NCBI GenBank assembly: GCA_965261915.1
Contig: CBDHDW010000013.1
Location: forward strand, 248,001 to 312,000
Reading direction: 5' to 3'
DNA from: JAIBDK01 sp965261915
Lineage (GTDB): Bacteria > Pseudomonadota > Gammaproteobacteria > Arenicellales > Poriferihabitantaceae
Length of the DNA: 64,000 bases
Part shown: in pieces, positions 9,448 through 17,695 of the stretch
Layout of the letters: every line of letters starts with the position of its first letter
Position numbering within the stretch: the stretch's first letter is position 1
Translations under genes and position numbers: made by a program
The notes under the pieces: model-generated
Seen by the model: the letters and a program-made list of their open reading frames with translations, nothing else
Database searches by the model: none
What the model was told of the DNA's origin: nothing

Positions 9448-10703
9448 CAGTGCTTGGCTTAATATTGTTGTTTATCGTTTTACTACTGTTAAAAGGGTTT
9501 TTCTCGGGTTCTGAAATCGCTTTGGTGAACTGCGATAAGGTCAAGCTCACAGCAAAGTCCAATCAAGGAAATAAAGGTGCGCGTGACGTTCTGGAGTTGT
9601 TTAAAACACCAGACGTAATGCTCGGCACGACGTTGGTGGGCACTAATATCGCAACGGTGGCACTAACGACATTGGCAACGTTGATATTCGTAACGTTATT
9701 TGGCTCACGCGGTGATGTTTACGCTTTTCTGGTATTGACGCCGGTGCTGCTGATTCTCGGAGAGATCGTTCCGAAAAGTATTTTTCAGCAGAAGTCGGAC
9801 GAAGTCGCGCCACTTGCGATTTTTCCGCTCAGAATATTTTCACTGCTGTTTTACCCGGTAATTTTCATTTTTTCGCGAATTGCACGGCTACTGGCAAGAA
9901 TTTTGGGTGGCGGTAAGGTAGAACAGAATCTGTTTATGACTCGGGAACAAATTCGTTCCGTTGTTGATATGACAGAACGAACGTCTTCGGTGGATGCATT
10001 CGATCGCGGCCGTATACGTCGAGTGATTCGATTTGGCGACACCACTGTTGGCGAAGCGATGATCCCCATTGCCGAGGTCACTGCCATTAACAATAACCGT
10101 GGCATACTTCGGGCAATCGCCACGGTTCGACGTAAGGGTTACAACCGCTTACCGGTTTATAAAGGCAATATCAGTAATATTATCGGGATTGTGACTCTGA
10201 GCACCTGGGATTTAATGGATCGTGAGACAGCAGACAAGACACTTAATGATTTAATGAAGCCTGCGCAGTATGTCCTGCAATTTCAAACCATTGACTTATT
10301 GTTGCCGATTCTTCGACAGCGAGAAGACCACATGGCCGTTGTGGTTGATGAGTTTGGCTCTGCGATCGGAATTATTACCATGGAGGATATTGTCGAGGAG
10401 GTGGTTGGCGATATCGATGTTGGTTACGATTTTGAAGAATATCTGCCGCGTCGAAAGCGTGAATTTGAATCGCTGGGTGATGATTCGTATTTAGTTGATT
10501 CCAGATTATCCGTGTCTGAACTGAATGATTTGCTGGAGATTAATTTGAATACCAAAGCTGCGCATACTATCGGTGGTTTGGTCATGACGCAATTGGGGCA
10601 CATCCCGGAAGCAGGAGAAACCATGGTAGAGCAGGGATATCGCTTTATCGTCGAAGAGCGAACCAATAAAGCGATCATCAAACTGAAGGTAGAACGCACC
10701 TGA
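9444..10703 (+). CDS. second CorB/HlyC-type protein, paralogue of the upstream gene
   Basis: A protein of 419 residues with the same architecture as its neighbour. The CNNM membrane region starts LLLKGFFSGSEIALVNCDKVKL. The CBS pair has TVGEAMIPIAEV and VVVDEFGSAIGIITMEDIVEEV, and a C-terminal CorC domain has IGGLVMTQLGHIPEAGE. It lacks the acidic tail of the first copy. The tandem arrangement with a 4-base overlap points to gene duplication with maintained coupling. The substrate ion cannot be assigned from sequence. Confidence 0.87.
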   Translation: MTVLGLILLFIVLLLLKGFFSGSEIALVNCDKVKLTAKSNQGNKGARDVLELFKTPDVMLGTTLVGTNIATVALTTLATLIFVTLFGSRGDVYAFLVLTPVLLILGEIVPKSIFQQKSDEVAPLAIFPLRIFSLLFYPVIFIFSRIARLLARILGGGKVEQNLFMTREQIRSVVDMTERTSSVDAFDRGRIRRVIRFGDTTVGEAMIPIAEVTAINNNRGILRAIATVRRKGYNRLPVYKGNISNIIGIVTLSTWDLMDRETADKTLNDLMKPAQYVLQFQTIDLLLPILRQREDHMAVVVDEFGSAIGIITMEDIVEEVVGDIDVGYDFEEYLPRRKREFESLGDDSYLVDSRLSVSELNDLLEINLNTKAAHTIGGLVMTQLGHIPEAGETMVEQGYRFIVEERTNKAIIKLKVERT

Positions 10704-10706
10704 CAG

Positions 10707-11336
10707 GTGATGCTGGAACAGGAACTCAAACTTACTGCGAAAGACCCTTCGGTATTGCAGGAAATTGTCCAATCGCAGCTGATTACAAAATGGTTGGTTG
10801 CACCGCCGCAGGAACGAAAACGATATTTAGCGCGCTATCACGATTCTGTTGATCGTCTGCTTTACGAAAATAGTTGTTCATTGCGATCACGTTTGGAGGG
10901 TGAACATTTTCGCGCAGCTTTTAAAGAAAAAGGTGAAATCGTTGACGGTCTGTCTAGCCGTGTTGAACTGGAGTGTGATATTTCCGGTTGGCTTTCAAAT
11001 GTTTCCGATTTGCCAGAGTGCGAATTAAAACACAGGGTGGTGAGCTTGCTGGGCAGCGAGATGGCTCTGGAAACACCGGTCATGGTTGATATGATGCGAA
11101 CAGTTTATTTATTATGCGTGGGGGAGTCTGCAGTTGAATGTGTTACCGATGTCGGTACGATTCAGGGAGCCGAACAAACAGTTTCCCTGTCAGAGTTGGA
11201 ATTGGAACTCAAGCAGGGAGCAGTTGATTCAATAAAATCTTTGGGGGCGCAGTTGCGTCATCAGTTCGAGGTTGAATACTCAACGACAACCAAACATCAA
11301 ATTGGTCTCGCGCTATTGGAGAGTACGATTGAGTGA
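10707..11336 (+). CDS. CYTH domain protein (triphosphate tunnel metalloenzyme)
   Basis: The N-terminus LEQELKL fits the ExExK signature of the CYTH superfamily, whose members hydrolyse tripolyphosphate or other triphosphates or make cAMP. The basic pair in SLRSRLEG, the acidic SRVELECDIS and the acidic SELELELKQG match the charged beta-strands that line the tunnel. The product is 209 residues with no CHAD domain. Start is GTG 10707 or ATG 10710; GGTG overlaps the preceding stop region. It is in line with the CorB pair and overlaps ampD. Proximity to ppk1 makes a polyphosphate-related role attractive but unproven. Confidence 0.75.
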   Translation: MMLEQELKLTAKDPSVLQEIVQSQLITKWLVAPPQERKRYLARYHDSVDRLLYENSCSLRSRLEGEHFRAAFKEKGEIVDGLSSRVELECDISGWLSNVSDLPECELKHRVVSLLGSEMALETPVMVDMMRTVYLLCVGESAVECVTDVGTIQGAEQTVSLSELELELKQGAVDSIKSLGAQLRHQFEVEYSTTTKHQIGLALLESTIE

Positions 11337-11889
11337 GTGGATTGTAAATTCGAAGACTGGCCTAATTGACGATATACGTCAGCTATCGTCCCCCAATTTT
11401 GATCAACGTCCGGATGGAATTGAAATTGATGTATTGGTGGTTCACGCAATTAGTCTGCCCCCAAACCAGTTTGGAGATTGTTTTATTGAAGAATTCTTTA
11501 CAAATCGCCTCGATTGCAGCCGACACCCCTATTTCGAGGAGATTCAAGAACTGCGGGTTTCTGCGCATTTTCTAATTCAACGCACAGGCAGGGTGACGCA
11601 GTTTGTTTCTACTCATAACAGGGCGTGGCATGCTGGTGTATCGTGTTTCGGCAATCGGCAACGGCTTAATGATTTTTCAATTGGTGTTGAACTTGAAGGG
11701 TGCGATGATTTCCCTTTCGAAGAAATCCAATACCAATCTCTTGCAGTACTTTGCCGATGCCTGATGCAGGCATATCGAGGTATCCAGAAGCACAGTATTG
11801 TCGGACATAGCGACATTGCTCCAGGCCGCAAGACCGATCCGGGTCCCCATTTCGATTGGCAAAATCTACATCGTCGGCTTCAAAGCTAA
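11329..11889 (+). CDS. ampD: 1,6-anhydro-N-acetylmuramyl-L-alanine amidase
   Basis: AmpD removes the peptide from anhydro-muropeptides in cytoplasmic peptidoglycan recycling and so can influence beta-lactamase induction. In this 186-residue product the zinc ligands are His39 (VVHAISLPP), His160 (IVGHSDIAPGRKTDPG) and Asp170. The family blocks VSAHFLIQRTGRVTQFV and RAWHAGVSCFGNR are present. I prefer TTG 11329 as the start: GGAGAG lies just upstream and it gives the normal N-terminus, and it overlaps the CYTH stop by 8 bases. An alternative TTG at 11272 would add 19 residues with no family match. Confidence 0.9.
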   Translation: MSEWIVNSKTGLIDDIRQLSSPNFDQRPDGIEIDVLVVHAISLPPNQFGDCFIEEFFTNRLDCSRHPYFEEIQELRVSAHFLIQRTGRVTQFVSTHNRAWHAGVSCFGNRQRLNDFSIGVELEGCDDFPFEEIQYQSLAVLCRCLMQAYRGIQKHSIVGHSDIAPGRKTDPGPHFDWQNLHRRLQS

Positions 11890-11897
11890 CGATGCTT

Positions 11898-11915
11898 GTT
11901 AGCGGCTATGCTAAC
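11898..11915. terminator. hairpin between convergent ampD and prkB
   Basis: A six-base-pair perfect stem (GTTAGC / GCTAAC) with a six-base loop lies where the convergent ampD and prkB genes end and covers the prkB stop codon. There is no strong T run on either side, so it may be a weak bidirectional terminator or chance. Confidence 0.3.
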
Positions 11916-12804
11916 GATTTCGTCGTTGTAACAATTTTTCAATTATCGGTCCAACGATCACTTCCATCGCCATACCCATTTTCCCGCCGGGAACGACCAT
12001 GGTGTTCCTTCGAGACATGAATGAGCCGTGGATCATAGACAACAAGTTGCTAAAATCAGGGTTGAATTTATTTGGGTTGCGAAATCGAATGACAACAAAA
12101 CTCTCATCCAGTGTCGGAATGTCTCGGGCAACAAAAGGGTTCGAGGTATCCACAGTCGCAACTCTCTGAAAATTGATGTCTGTTCGCGAAAATTGCGGTG
12201 TAATGTGATTCACATAATCCGGCATTCGTCGAAGGATGGTATCGATAACTCGTTCTTTTGTGTAACCGCGCTCCAATCGATCCCGATGAATCTTCTGAAT
12301 CCACTCAATATTAACGACCGGCACAACACCAAGCGCCAGATCAACGTGTTGGATAACGTCATAACCTTCGCCCTTAACCATGCCATGAAGTCCTTCGTAG
12401 AACAGGAGATCCGTATTGGCAGGAAGCGGTTCGTGGGGAGTAAATTGGCCTTCTTCGAGGTTAATATTGAATTCATCGGAATAGTGTTCGGCCTGTATTT
12501 TGGTGTGAATATAGTGCCGATATCGACCGCTCCCGGATTCGCCATAGGTTTTGAAAAGCGCTTGCAGTGCGGCAAAATCGTTTGATTCAGGGCCGAAATG
12601 ACTAAAATGAGAATTGCCTTCTTCTTCAGCCTGTTTCATGGCCTGCTCAAACTCCTGTCGGGAATACATATGAAAACTGTCGCCGCTAACGTAAGCCGCC
12701 TCAATTTTGTTGCGAATGAAGATATGCTCAAACGCGCTTTTCACTGTCGTCGTTCCGGCGCCTGAAGACCCGGTTACTACCACTACTGGAAAGTTTTTAG
12801 ACAT
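11911..12804 (-). CDS. prkB: phosphoribulokinase (proteobacterial type)
   Basis: Phosphorylates ribulose 5-phosphate with ATP to give ribulose 1,5-bisphosphate, the CO2 acceptor of the Calvin cycle. The product is 297 residues, the length of the proteobacterial enzyme. The P-loop GSSGAGTTT is at 12-20, YVSGDSFHMYSR follows near 38-49, and the catalytic-region LLFYEGLHGMV is near 132-142. The gene is divergent from a CbbR-type regulator, the classical arrangement for cbb genes, with about 140 bases between. No RuBisCO gene is in the window, so the rest of the cycle must be encoded elsewhere. Confidence 0.94.
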   Translation of the reverse strand: MSKNFPVVVVTGSSGAGTTTVKSAFEHIFIRNKIEAAYVSGDSFHMYSRQEFEQAMKQAEEEGNSHFSHFGPESNDFAALQALFKTYGESGSGRYRHYIHTKIQAEHYSDEFNINLEEGQFTPHEPLPANTDLLFYEGLHGMVKGEGYDVIQHVDLALGVVPVVNIEWIQKIHRDRLERGYTKERVIDTILRRMPDYVNHITPQFSRTDINFQRVATVDTSNPFVARDIPTLDESFVVIRFRNPNKFNPDFSNLLSMIHGSFMSRRNTMVVPGGKMGMAMEVIVGPIIEKLLQRRNR

Positions 12805-12900
12805 TTTGCAAGCGATTCAAAAAGGCTGAAACGGTTCAATGGAATGCTATACACCAATATTAGATAAACGTTATAATGATCCAATATTTAATAACTTTAC

Positions 12901-12926
12901 GTTATAGCAAAAAGTTATAGCAAAAA
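12901..12926. repeat. 13-bp tandem duplication in the prkB-cbbR promoter region
   Basis: GTTATAGCAAAAA occurs twice in direct tandem, ending 18 bases before the cbbR start. It lies in the shared intergenic region where a LysR-type regulator would bind, so it may alter operator spacing. AT-rich half-sites of the TNA type occur just upstream. Confidence 0.8.
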
Positions 12927-12944
12927 CTGAAGATAGTTTAGTTC

Positions 12945-13847
12945 ATGGCATTACACATCACAATGCGCCAATTGCAGGTTTTTGAAGCGGTCGCAAGACG
13001 TTTAAGCTTTACCCGCGCTGCGGAGGAGTTGCATCTTACCCAACCAGCAGTCTCAATGCAGGTAAAGCAACTGGAATCCATGGTGGATATTCCACTTTTT
13101 GAACAATTGGGGAAAAAGGTACACCTGACCGAAGCCGGGCGTACTGTTTTAAATCACAGTAGAATCATGATGGCTCAGCTGAATGATATTGAAAGAGATA
13201 TCAATGGTATGCGTGGAATTGACGGTGGAAACCTGAAAATCTGTATCGCTTCGACGGTGAATTATTTTGCGACCCGATTATTATCCAAATTTTGTGAGCA
13301 ATACAAAACTGTCGGAATAAGTCTGGATGTGGTGAATCGGGAAGAGTTGATTAAACGTCTCGAAGCCAACGAGCCTGATTTGGTGCTAATGGGCCAACCG
13401 CCAGATGAACTGGATGTAGAAGCACAGGCATTTATGGATAACCCGTTAATCGTTATCGCAGCTCCACAGCATCATTTGGCGGGACAAAAAAAAATACCCA
13501 TCGATACCATGGCTGACGAGACCTTTGTGATGCGGGAGCCTGGCTCCGGTACTCGAACCGCAATGAAGCGCGTATTTGACCAGTTTGGTGTAACCCCGAA
13601 TCCGGGGATTCAGCTTTCCAGCAATGAAACAATCAAGCAAAGTGTCGAAGCGGGATTGGGATTGGCAGTTGTTTCCGCGCATACGGTGGAACTCGAACTT
13701 AAAGCCGGTCGTCTAGTATCCCTTGATGTGCAAAATTTTCCCGTAGTCCGAAAATGGTATGCTGCATACAGGCGAGGAAAGCAGCTTTCTGCAACGGCGA
13801 AAGTGTTCCTCGATTTCGTTCTCGCCGAAGGCGGAAAGAAACGATAG
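12945..13847 (+). CDS. cbbR: LysR-family regulator, CbbR type
   Basis: A LysR-type transcription factor of 300 residues. The N-terminal helix-turn-helix spans about residues 5-64 (MRQLQVFEAVARRLSFTRAA, then LTQPAVSMQVKQLE). The remainder is a periplasmic-binding-like effector domain, with SSNETIKQSVEAGLGLAVVS typical of the CbbR branch. CbbR activates Calvin-cycle genes in response to metabolites such as phosphoenolpyruvate or ribulose bisphosphate. The assignment rests on similarity plus divergence from prkB. Confidence 0.88.
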   Translation: MALHITMRQLQVFEAVARRLSFTRAAEELHLTQPAVSMQVKQLESMVDIPLFEQLGKKVHLTEAGRTVLNHSRIMMAQLNDIERDINGMRGIDGGNLKICIASTVNYFATRLLSKFCEQYKTVGISLDVVNREELIKRLEANEPDLVLMGQPPDELDVEAQAFMDNPLIVIAAPQHHLAGQKKIPIDTMADETFVMREPGSGTRTAMKRVFDQFGVTPNPGIQLSSNETIKQSVEAGLGLAVVSAHTVELELKAGRLVSLDVQNFPVVRKWYAAYRRGKQLSATAKVFLDFVLAEGGKKR

Positions 13848-13938
13848 GATTTTTAAGACTAATCCCAAAAGAAACGGGTAAATCCCTTGACTAAATAGCG
13901 GCACTGTTTTTAAATCCGCGCTCCCTCTTTTTATATAT

Positions 13939-14014
13939 GGCCAGGTAGCTCAGTCGGTAGAGCAGGGGACTGAAAATCCCCGTGTCGGCAGTTCGATTCT
14001 GTCCCTGGCCACCA
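13939..14014 (+). tRNA. tRNA-Phe (anticodon GAA)
   Basis: A complete 76-nt cloverleaf can be folded: acceptor GGCCAGG / CCTGGCC, D-stem GCTC / GAGC, anticodon stem GGGGA / TCCCC with loop CTGAAAA (anticodon GAA), five-base variable loop, T-stem GGCAG / CTGTC with loop TTCGATT, and an encoded CCA end. The last bases are repeated about 650 bp downstream. Confidence 0.97.
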
Positions 14015-14176
14015 TCTAAACCACACACTTACTGTTGATCTGAAAATCGATGGTGTTTTTTGATCTCAAATCCTCCCGATGTAAAATCGGTCGAAACCCT
14101 ATTTCAAAGACCGCTGCTATATACTTGCGGTGTCCAATTGGGCAGTTCTACTCTGTCCTTGACTACTCTCTTTTTA

Positions 14177-14551
14177 ATGTCTGAACCTGAATCAAATAAT
14201 GAAATCCCCAGGCTTCCATCAATGACTTCTTTCGTCGATAAATTCGGAATCCTAAGAGTATTGTTGGTGCTGTTAGCGCTGCTCACGATTATTGCAGGCG
14301 TAGTGGCTGCTAACGTCGGTGATCATTTCGATTGGGATGAAATGCCAGTGGCGCTGGTTCCGGCATTTACGCCGATCGTATTTACCGTGATTCTGTTTGA
14401 TATGATGATGAGTAAAATTCGTCGTAGTGATACTGAAGATTCTGTCGAGAAGTCTCGTTTTCGCGATATCGTCAGGGTCTACAAGTTTTTGGTTGTTGTC
14501 ATGATACTCAGTTGGATACCATTTATTGTATCCATCATAAAGGGCCAGTAA
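14177..14551 (+). CDS. small membrane protein of unknown function
   Basis: About 124 residues from ATG 14177, with three hydrophobic segments: roughly residues 28-50 (RVLLVLLALLTIIAGVVAA), 61-80 (ALVPAFTPIVFTVILF) and 103-121 (FLVVVMILSWIPFIVSII). A charged loop, SKIRRSDTEDSVEKSRFRD, separates the last two. The open frame extends upstream to 14060, but ATG 14177 gives a natural soluble N-terminus. I do not recognise the family. The gene lies between tRNA-Phe and a 12-bp copy of the tRNA 3-prime end. Confidence 0.6.
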   Translation: MSEPESNNEIPRLPSMTSFVDKFGILRVLLVLLALLTIIAGVVAANVGDHFDWDEMPVALVPAFTPIVFTVILFDMMMSKIRRSDTEDSVEKSRFRDIVRVYKFLVVVMILSWIPFIVSIIKGQ

Positions 14552-14665
14552 CTACGGGCGCGAAACAAATCCAAAAAACGCCTTGCACCCGAAGTTCGTA
14601 TCATAACCTAACAAATTGTTAGAGAATTACGCATCTCCGAAGCAGGATACTGTTAAGTAAATTTC

Positions 14666-14677
14666 TGGCCACCATCA
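14666..14677. repeat. 12-bp direct repeat of the tRNA-Phe 3-prime end
   Basis: CTGGCCACCATC at 14666-14677 exactly repeats 14005-14016, which covers the last ten bases of tRNA-Phe including CCA plus two flanking bases. The pair brackets a 650-bp segment holding one small membrane-protein gene. Such repeats arise when an element integrates at a tRNA 3-prime end, but no integrase is present, so it may be the scar of an old event or chance. Confidence 0.5.
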
Positions 14678-14744
14678 ACTCAAATATAGGCAAAACCCTG
14701 ACTAATATTGGTTTGCCTGGTGAAATCTTGTTCGAGTGTTGACG

Positions 14745-15575
14745 TTACTGCAAGTAAGGCGCGAGTAAACGTTTTGCTTCACCGGATGCTTTCAGCCGTG
14801 CGATACCTTCGTTCAAAAGTGTTTTAAGCCCTTCAGCGTTTTCGTAGTTTCTTGAAATCATCATATAGAACCTGTCACCTTCCACCCCAGGCATTGAGGC
14901 CGTTCCAAGTCTATGGTTCCTGATGTAGTCATTACCTGTTTTTGCGAAGCCGGCAAAAATTTCAAATCGCCCTAGAAATACGTCGCATCTTGCGCGTTTT
15001 GTTTTTTCGATTAGTTGGGGAAAGATTTTGGTGCCTGTATCAATTGTGTCTACCGGAATCCCAAAATTAGTGTAGTTATATCCTCGTAACCCGCAAACCT
15101 TGTAGTTTTGAAAATCATCAAGTGATTCGATATTTAATCCATTTGGGAAGTTGGCTTTAGCGTAGAAATAGTGCGGTTGTACGGTATAGTAGTCATCAGT
15201 CATGATGTATTTTTCATCGCGTTCTTTACTATAGGCAACGCTTGATACCATTTTATAAGTTTCTCCCGTTTCCACTTCGTGTAAACAACGGCTCCAGGCA
15301 ATAAGATCAAAGGTAAAACTCAAGCCCGATTCACTAAATACTCGATCCAGATAGTCCAGATCATAGCCTTCGACATTGGTCGTTTTCTCACCATTTTGTC
15401 GCGTGTAATACAGATAGGGCGGCCATTCACCGCCGTCGTTGCAGGTTTTTATTGTTGTGCCCGGGGCGATCTCAGCCTGGGCGGAAAAGGGCACAGCGAG
15501 CATAAGGAGAAAGCAGACCGCAATATTCGTTAGCAAGGAACGAGATATGGCGAGATATGTTTTTCGCGAGTACAT
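14745..15575 (-). CDS. periplasmic solute-binding protein, family 3-like
   Basis: A 276-residue exported protein. Residues 1-34 are a signal peptide with a hydrophobic core LLTNIAVCFLLMLAVPFSAQ and cleavage near AQA-E. The mature part begins with GTTIKTCNDGGEWPPYLY and YDLDYLDRVFSESGLSFTFD, the pattern of family 3 amino-acid-type binding proteins that are often found without a transporter. No permease genes are adjacent, so it may serve as a stand-alone sensor or binding protein. The ligand is unknown. Confidence 0.78.
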   Translation of the reverse strand: MYSRKTYLAISRSLLTNIAVCFLLMLAVPFSAQAEIAPGTTIKTCNDGGEWPPYLYYTRQNGEKTTNVEGYDLDYLDRVFSESGLSFTFDLIAWSRCLHEVETGETYKMVSSVAYSKERDEKYIMTDDYYTVQPHYFYAKANFPNGLNIESLDDFQNYKVCGLRGYNYTNFGIPVDTIDTGTKIFPQLIEKTKRARCDVFLGRFEIFAGFAKTGNDYIRNHRLGTASMPGVEGDRFYMMISRNYENAEGLKTLLNEGIARLKASGEAKRLLAPYLQ

Positions 15576-15683
15576 CTTGATTCTCCGTTTAGAAATTGGG
15601 TGTGTATCGCCAATGTATGCTTGATTCTGATATTTTGCAAGCGATTGTCACTACTTTAAGTGGCAATAATTAATAGACAATAA

Positions 15684-15842
15684 TCAGAATCGAAAACACG
15701 GCGCTGTTTTTGCCTTACAACCAATCAATGTAGCACCAATAGCTTGCTGATATAGCCCGGGTCCATCGCAGTAAGCCTGGGTATGTGGTGTAATGCCAAC
15801 TAAAGTGAAAAATAGAAAAAAGATGGATGAAAGCTTTTTCAT
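15684..15842 (-). CDS. possible small secreted protein, 52 residues
   Basis: An ATG at 15842 opens a 52-codon frame that begins MKKLSSIFFLFFTLVGITPH, a good signal peptide, followed by a short mature part with three cysteines (YCDGPG, GCKAK, PCF). Spacing and size allow a small exported peptide. It could also be the start of a decayed gene, since the frame stops early. Nothing else is recognisable in the 350 bases between the flanking genes. Confidence 0.35.
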   Translation of the reverse strand: MKKLSSIFFLFFTLVGITPHTQAYCDGPGLYQQAIGATLIGCKAKTAPCFRF

Positions 15843-15929
15843 AGTTCAATTATCGCCCTATTGGTGAAGCGGTATTTGGTGATTTTCCGAGCAAGCAGGA
15901 GGGGACGTTTGTTGGTGAATTGGTGATCG

Positions 15930-16472
15930 TTATTGCCTTTTCAGGATGCCTTCAATGGTTTTCAGTTGGCTGCCGTTTTTAATGCGGGAAAATTTAAGGT
16001 TTAAACCCTCATCAACAAGAGATCGGTCGTAAATCAGAAGTTCGTATCCGCCATCATCGTGAATAAGTAGAGCAAATACAGTCAATGTATCGTCATTAAT
16101 CCTGGCCCACACGTAGGGGTCTCCCTTAATTGGGTCCAGTGGTTTTTTCCCGCCAAACAAATCTGGTTGCATCGCTGCCTGAAAAACCGAATCACGTTTG
16201 GTTGGTGTGAAATTTATCGTAAAGGATTTTGTTTTGGGCGATTTGTCTGGACGGATTGTGGTGACTTCCCAATCCACCTTGAAGCCCTCATCGTTTTCTT
16301 CAATTGTGACACCGAGGTCACGATCAATAGTGACACCTTCTTCTTCATAAGTTACGTGGCCAGAATAGTTCCCAACGAACGGCTCGACCAACGATGAAGC
16401 TATTGTGATTTGTGAGCACATCGTAAATCCAGCTATAGCCAGATAAAATGGCACATTGCGTAACTTAATCAT
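15930..16472 (-). CDS. exported protein of unknown function
   Basis: A protein of 180 residues with an N-terminal signal sequence (about residues 1-26, NVPFYLAIAGFTMCSQITIA). The rest is rich in beta-strand-like alternation, with repeated statements such as VGNYSGHVTYEEEGV and LGVTIEENDEGFKVDWEV, reminiscent of lipocalin-like or beta-barrel-like small periplasmic proteins. No known motif was recognised. It lies divergent from the Dyp peroxidase gene. Confidence 0.68.
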   Translation of the reverse strand: MIKLRNVPFYLAIAGFTMCSQITIASSLVEPFVGNYSGHVTYEEEGVTIDRDLGVTIEENDEGFKVDWEVTTIRPDKSPKTKSFTINFTPTKRDSVFQAAMQPDLFGGKKPLDPIKGDPYVWARINDDTLTVFALLIHDDGGYELLIYDRSLVDEGLNLKFSRIKNGSQLKTIEGILKRQ

Positions 16473-16666
16473 AATTTATCCCTCTTTATTTACTATAAAT
16501 TGTATGGTCAGATTACCGATTATTGTATATTTAGATGCCAAATCCGGTTTATCGATTCCAAAGTAGTGTTATACCAAATTCAAACAGTATATTGGGAGAT
16601 GATGGACGGTTATAGTGGCCAACTTTAATAAGACCGCTGCTCGCAAATTGTAACACTGAGAACGAT

Positions 16667-17539
16667 ATGAACAAGCCAAACAATATACTCGAGCCAATCG
16701 CAATGCACGCCCGTTTTATGGAATTTGAAATGGACAGGAGCAAATTACCCGCGTTAGACAGTAATGCTATTAAAAATTGTGTGGCGAACGTTTTACCTAA
16801 AAAGGCAACCGCTACAGTTGGTATCGGATTGGCACTATGCGGGCACATGGGATTAAGTATCGCCGGGTTATCAGACTTTCCTGAATTTCCCGGAGCGAAC
16901 CCGATACCCTCTAGTCAAGGAGATCTCTGGATACGCATTCAGGGTGAGAGCATTGCAGAAATTGCCTTGCACTGTATGGAAATCGAGCAACACCTTAGGC
17001 CCATTTTTGTCAAAATTGGACAGGTAGATGGATTTAAGTACGATGTCGGTCGGGATTTAACGGGATACGAAGACGGTACCGAAAACCCCGAGGGAGAGGA
17101 TGCCATAGCGGCAGCAATTATTCAGGGAGAAGATATTATGAACCAGAGTACATTTGTAGCAGTACAGAAATGGCAGCATGACTTCAGTGCTTTTCATTCG
17201 TTTACCCAGACGCAGCAGGATGAGCTCATTGGCCGACATATTAGCAACAACGAAGAGTTTGATGCCCCTGAATCTGCGCATGTAAAGCGAACAGCCCAGG
17301 AAGATTTTGATCCAGAGGCATTTCTTGTCCGCAGATCCATGCCATGGTCTGATTCATCCGGTAGTGGCTTGCTGTTTATTGCCTTTGCGACCCGTTTTTA
17401 TCCTTTTCAAGCGCAAATGGTGAGAATGACGGGTGCAGAGGATGGCATTGTTGACGGGCTTTTCTCCTTCTCTAAACCCGTTACCGGGGCGTATTACTGG
17501 TGCCCCGCTGTAAGTGATGAAGGAAAACTCAACGTGTAG
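16667..17539 (+). CDS. Dyp-type heme peroxidase
   Basis: A heme peroxidase of the dye-decolorising family. The 290-residue product has the diagnostic GxxDG motif in LTGYEDGTENPEG near residue 126, whose aspartate takes the place of the distal histidine. It also has the proximal heme-ligand histidine in SAHVKRTA near 205, and the conserved arginine in LVRRSMPW. There is no signal peptide, so the enzyme is probably cytoplasmic or packaged in an encapsulin-like shell; no encapsulin gene is adjacent. Confidence 0.9.
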   Translation: MNKPNNILEPIAMHARFMEFEMDRSKLPALDSNAIKNCVANVLPKKATATVGIGLALCGHMGLSIAGLSDFPEFPGANPIPSSQGDLWIRIQGESIAEIALHCMEIEQHLRPIFVKIGQVDGFKYDVGRDLTGYEDGTENPEGEDAIAAAIIQGEDIMNQSTFVAVQKWQHDFSAFHSFTQTQQDELIGRHISNNEEFDAPESAHVKRTAQEDFDPEAFLVRRSMPWSDSSGSGLLFIAFATRFYPFQAQMVRMTGAEDGIVDGLFSFSKPVTGAYYWCPAVSDEGKLNV

Positions 17540-17558
17540 TGTTTGAATATCGGACGAA

Positions 17559-17693
17559 TCAGGATAGAGCAATGCCATCCTCATCGAGTTGTTGCCGAGT
17601 ATTTTGGATCAACTCGCGGCCTTGTAGTGTATTGAGGCGATGAATCGAGTAGCGATCCAGATTGATAATCTCATGTGCTGAAATTCCAGACAT
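17559..17693 (-). pseudogene. 44-residue N-terminal remnant of a 2-oxoglutarate/Fe(II) oxygenase-like protein
   Basis: Two bases after the GMC oxidoreductase stop, an ATG at 17693 opens a 44-codon frame containing INLDRYSIHRLNTLQGREL and ending QQLDEDGIALS. This pattern resembles the N-terminus of HalD/BesD-like halogenase or oxygenase proteins, which continue with a GxxxLPGFL-type block; here the frame stops at once. The tight spacing suggests the two genes were once an operon and the second lost its body. The family match is tentative. Confidence 0.4.
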
Positions 17694-17695
17694 GG

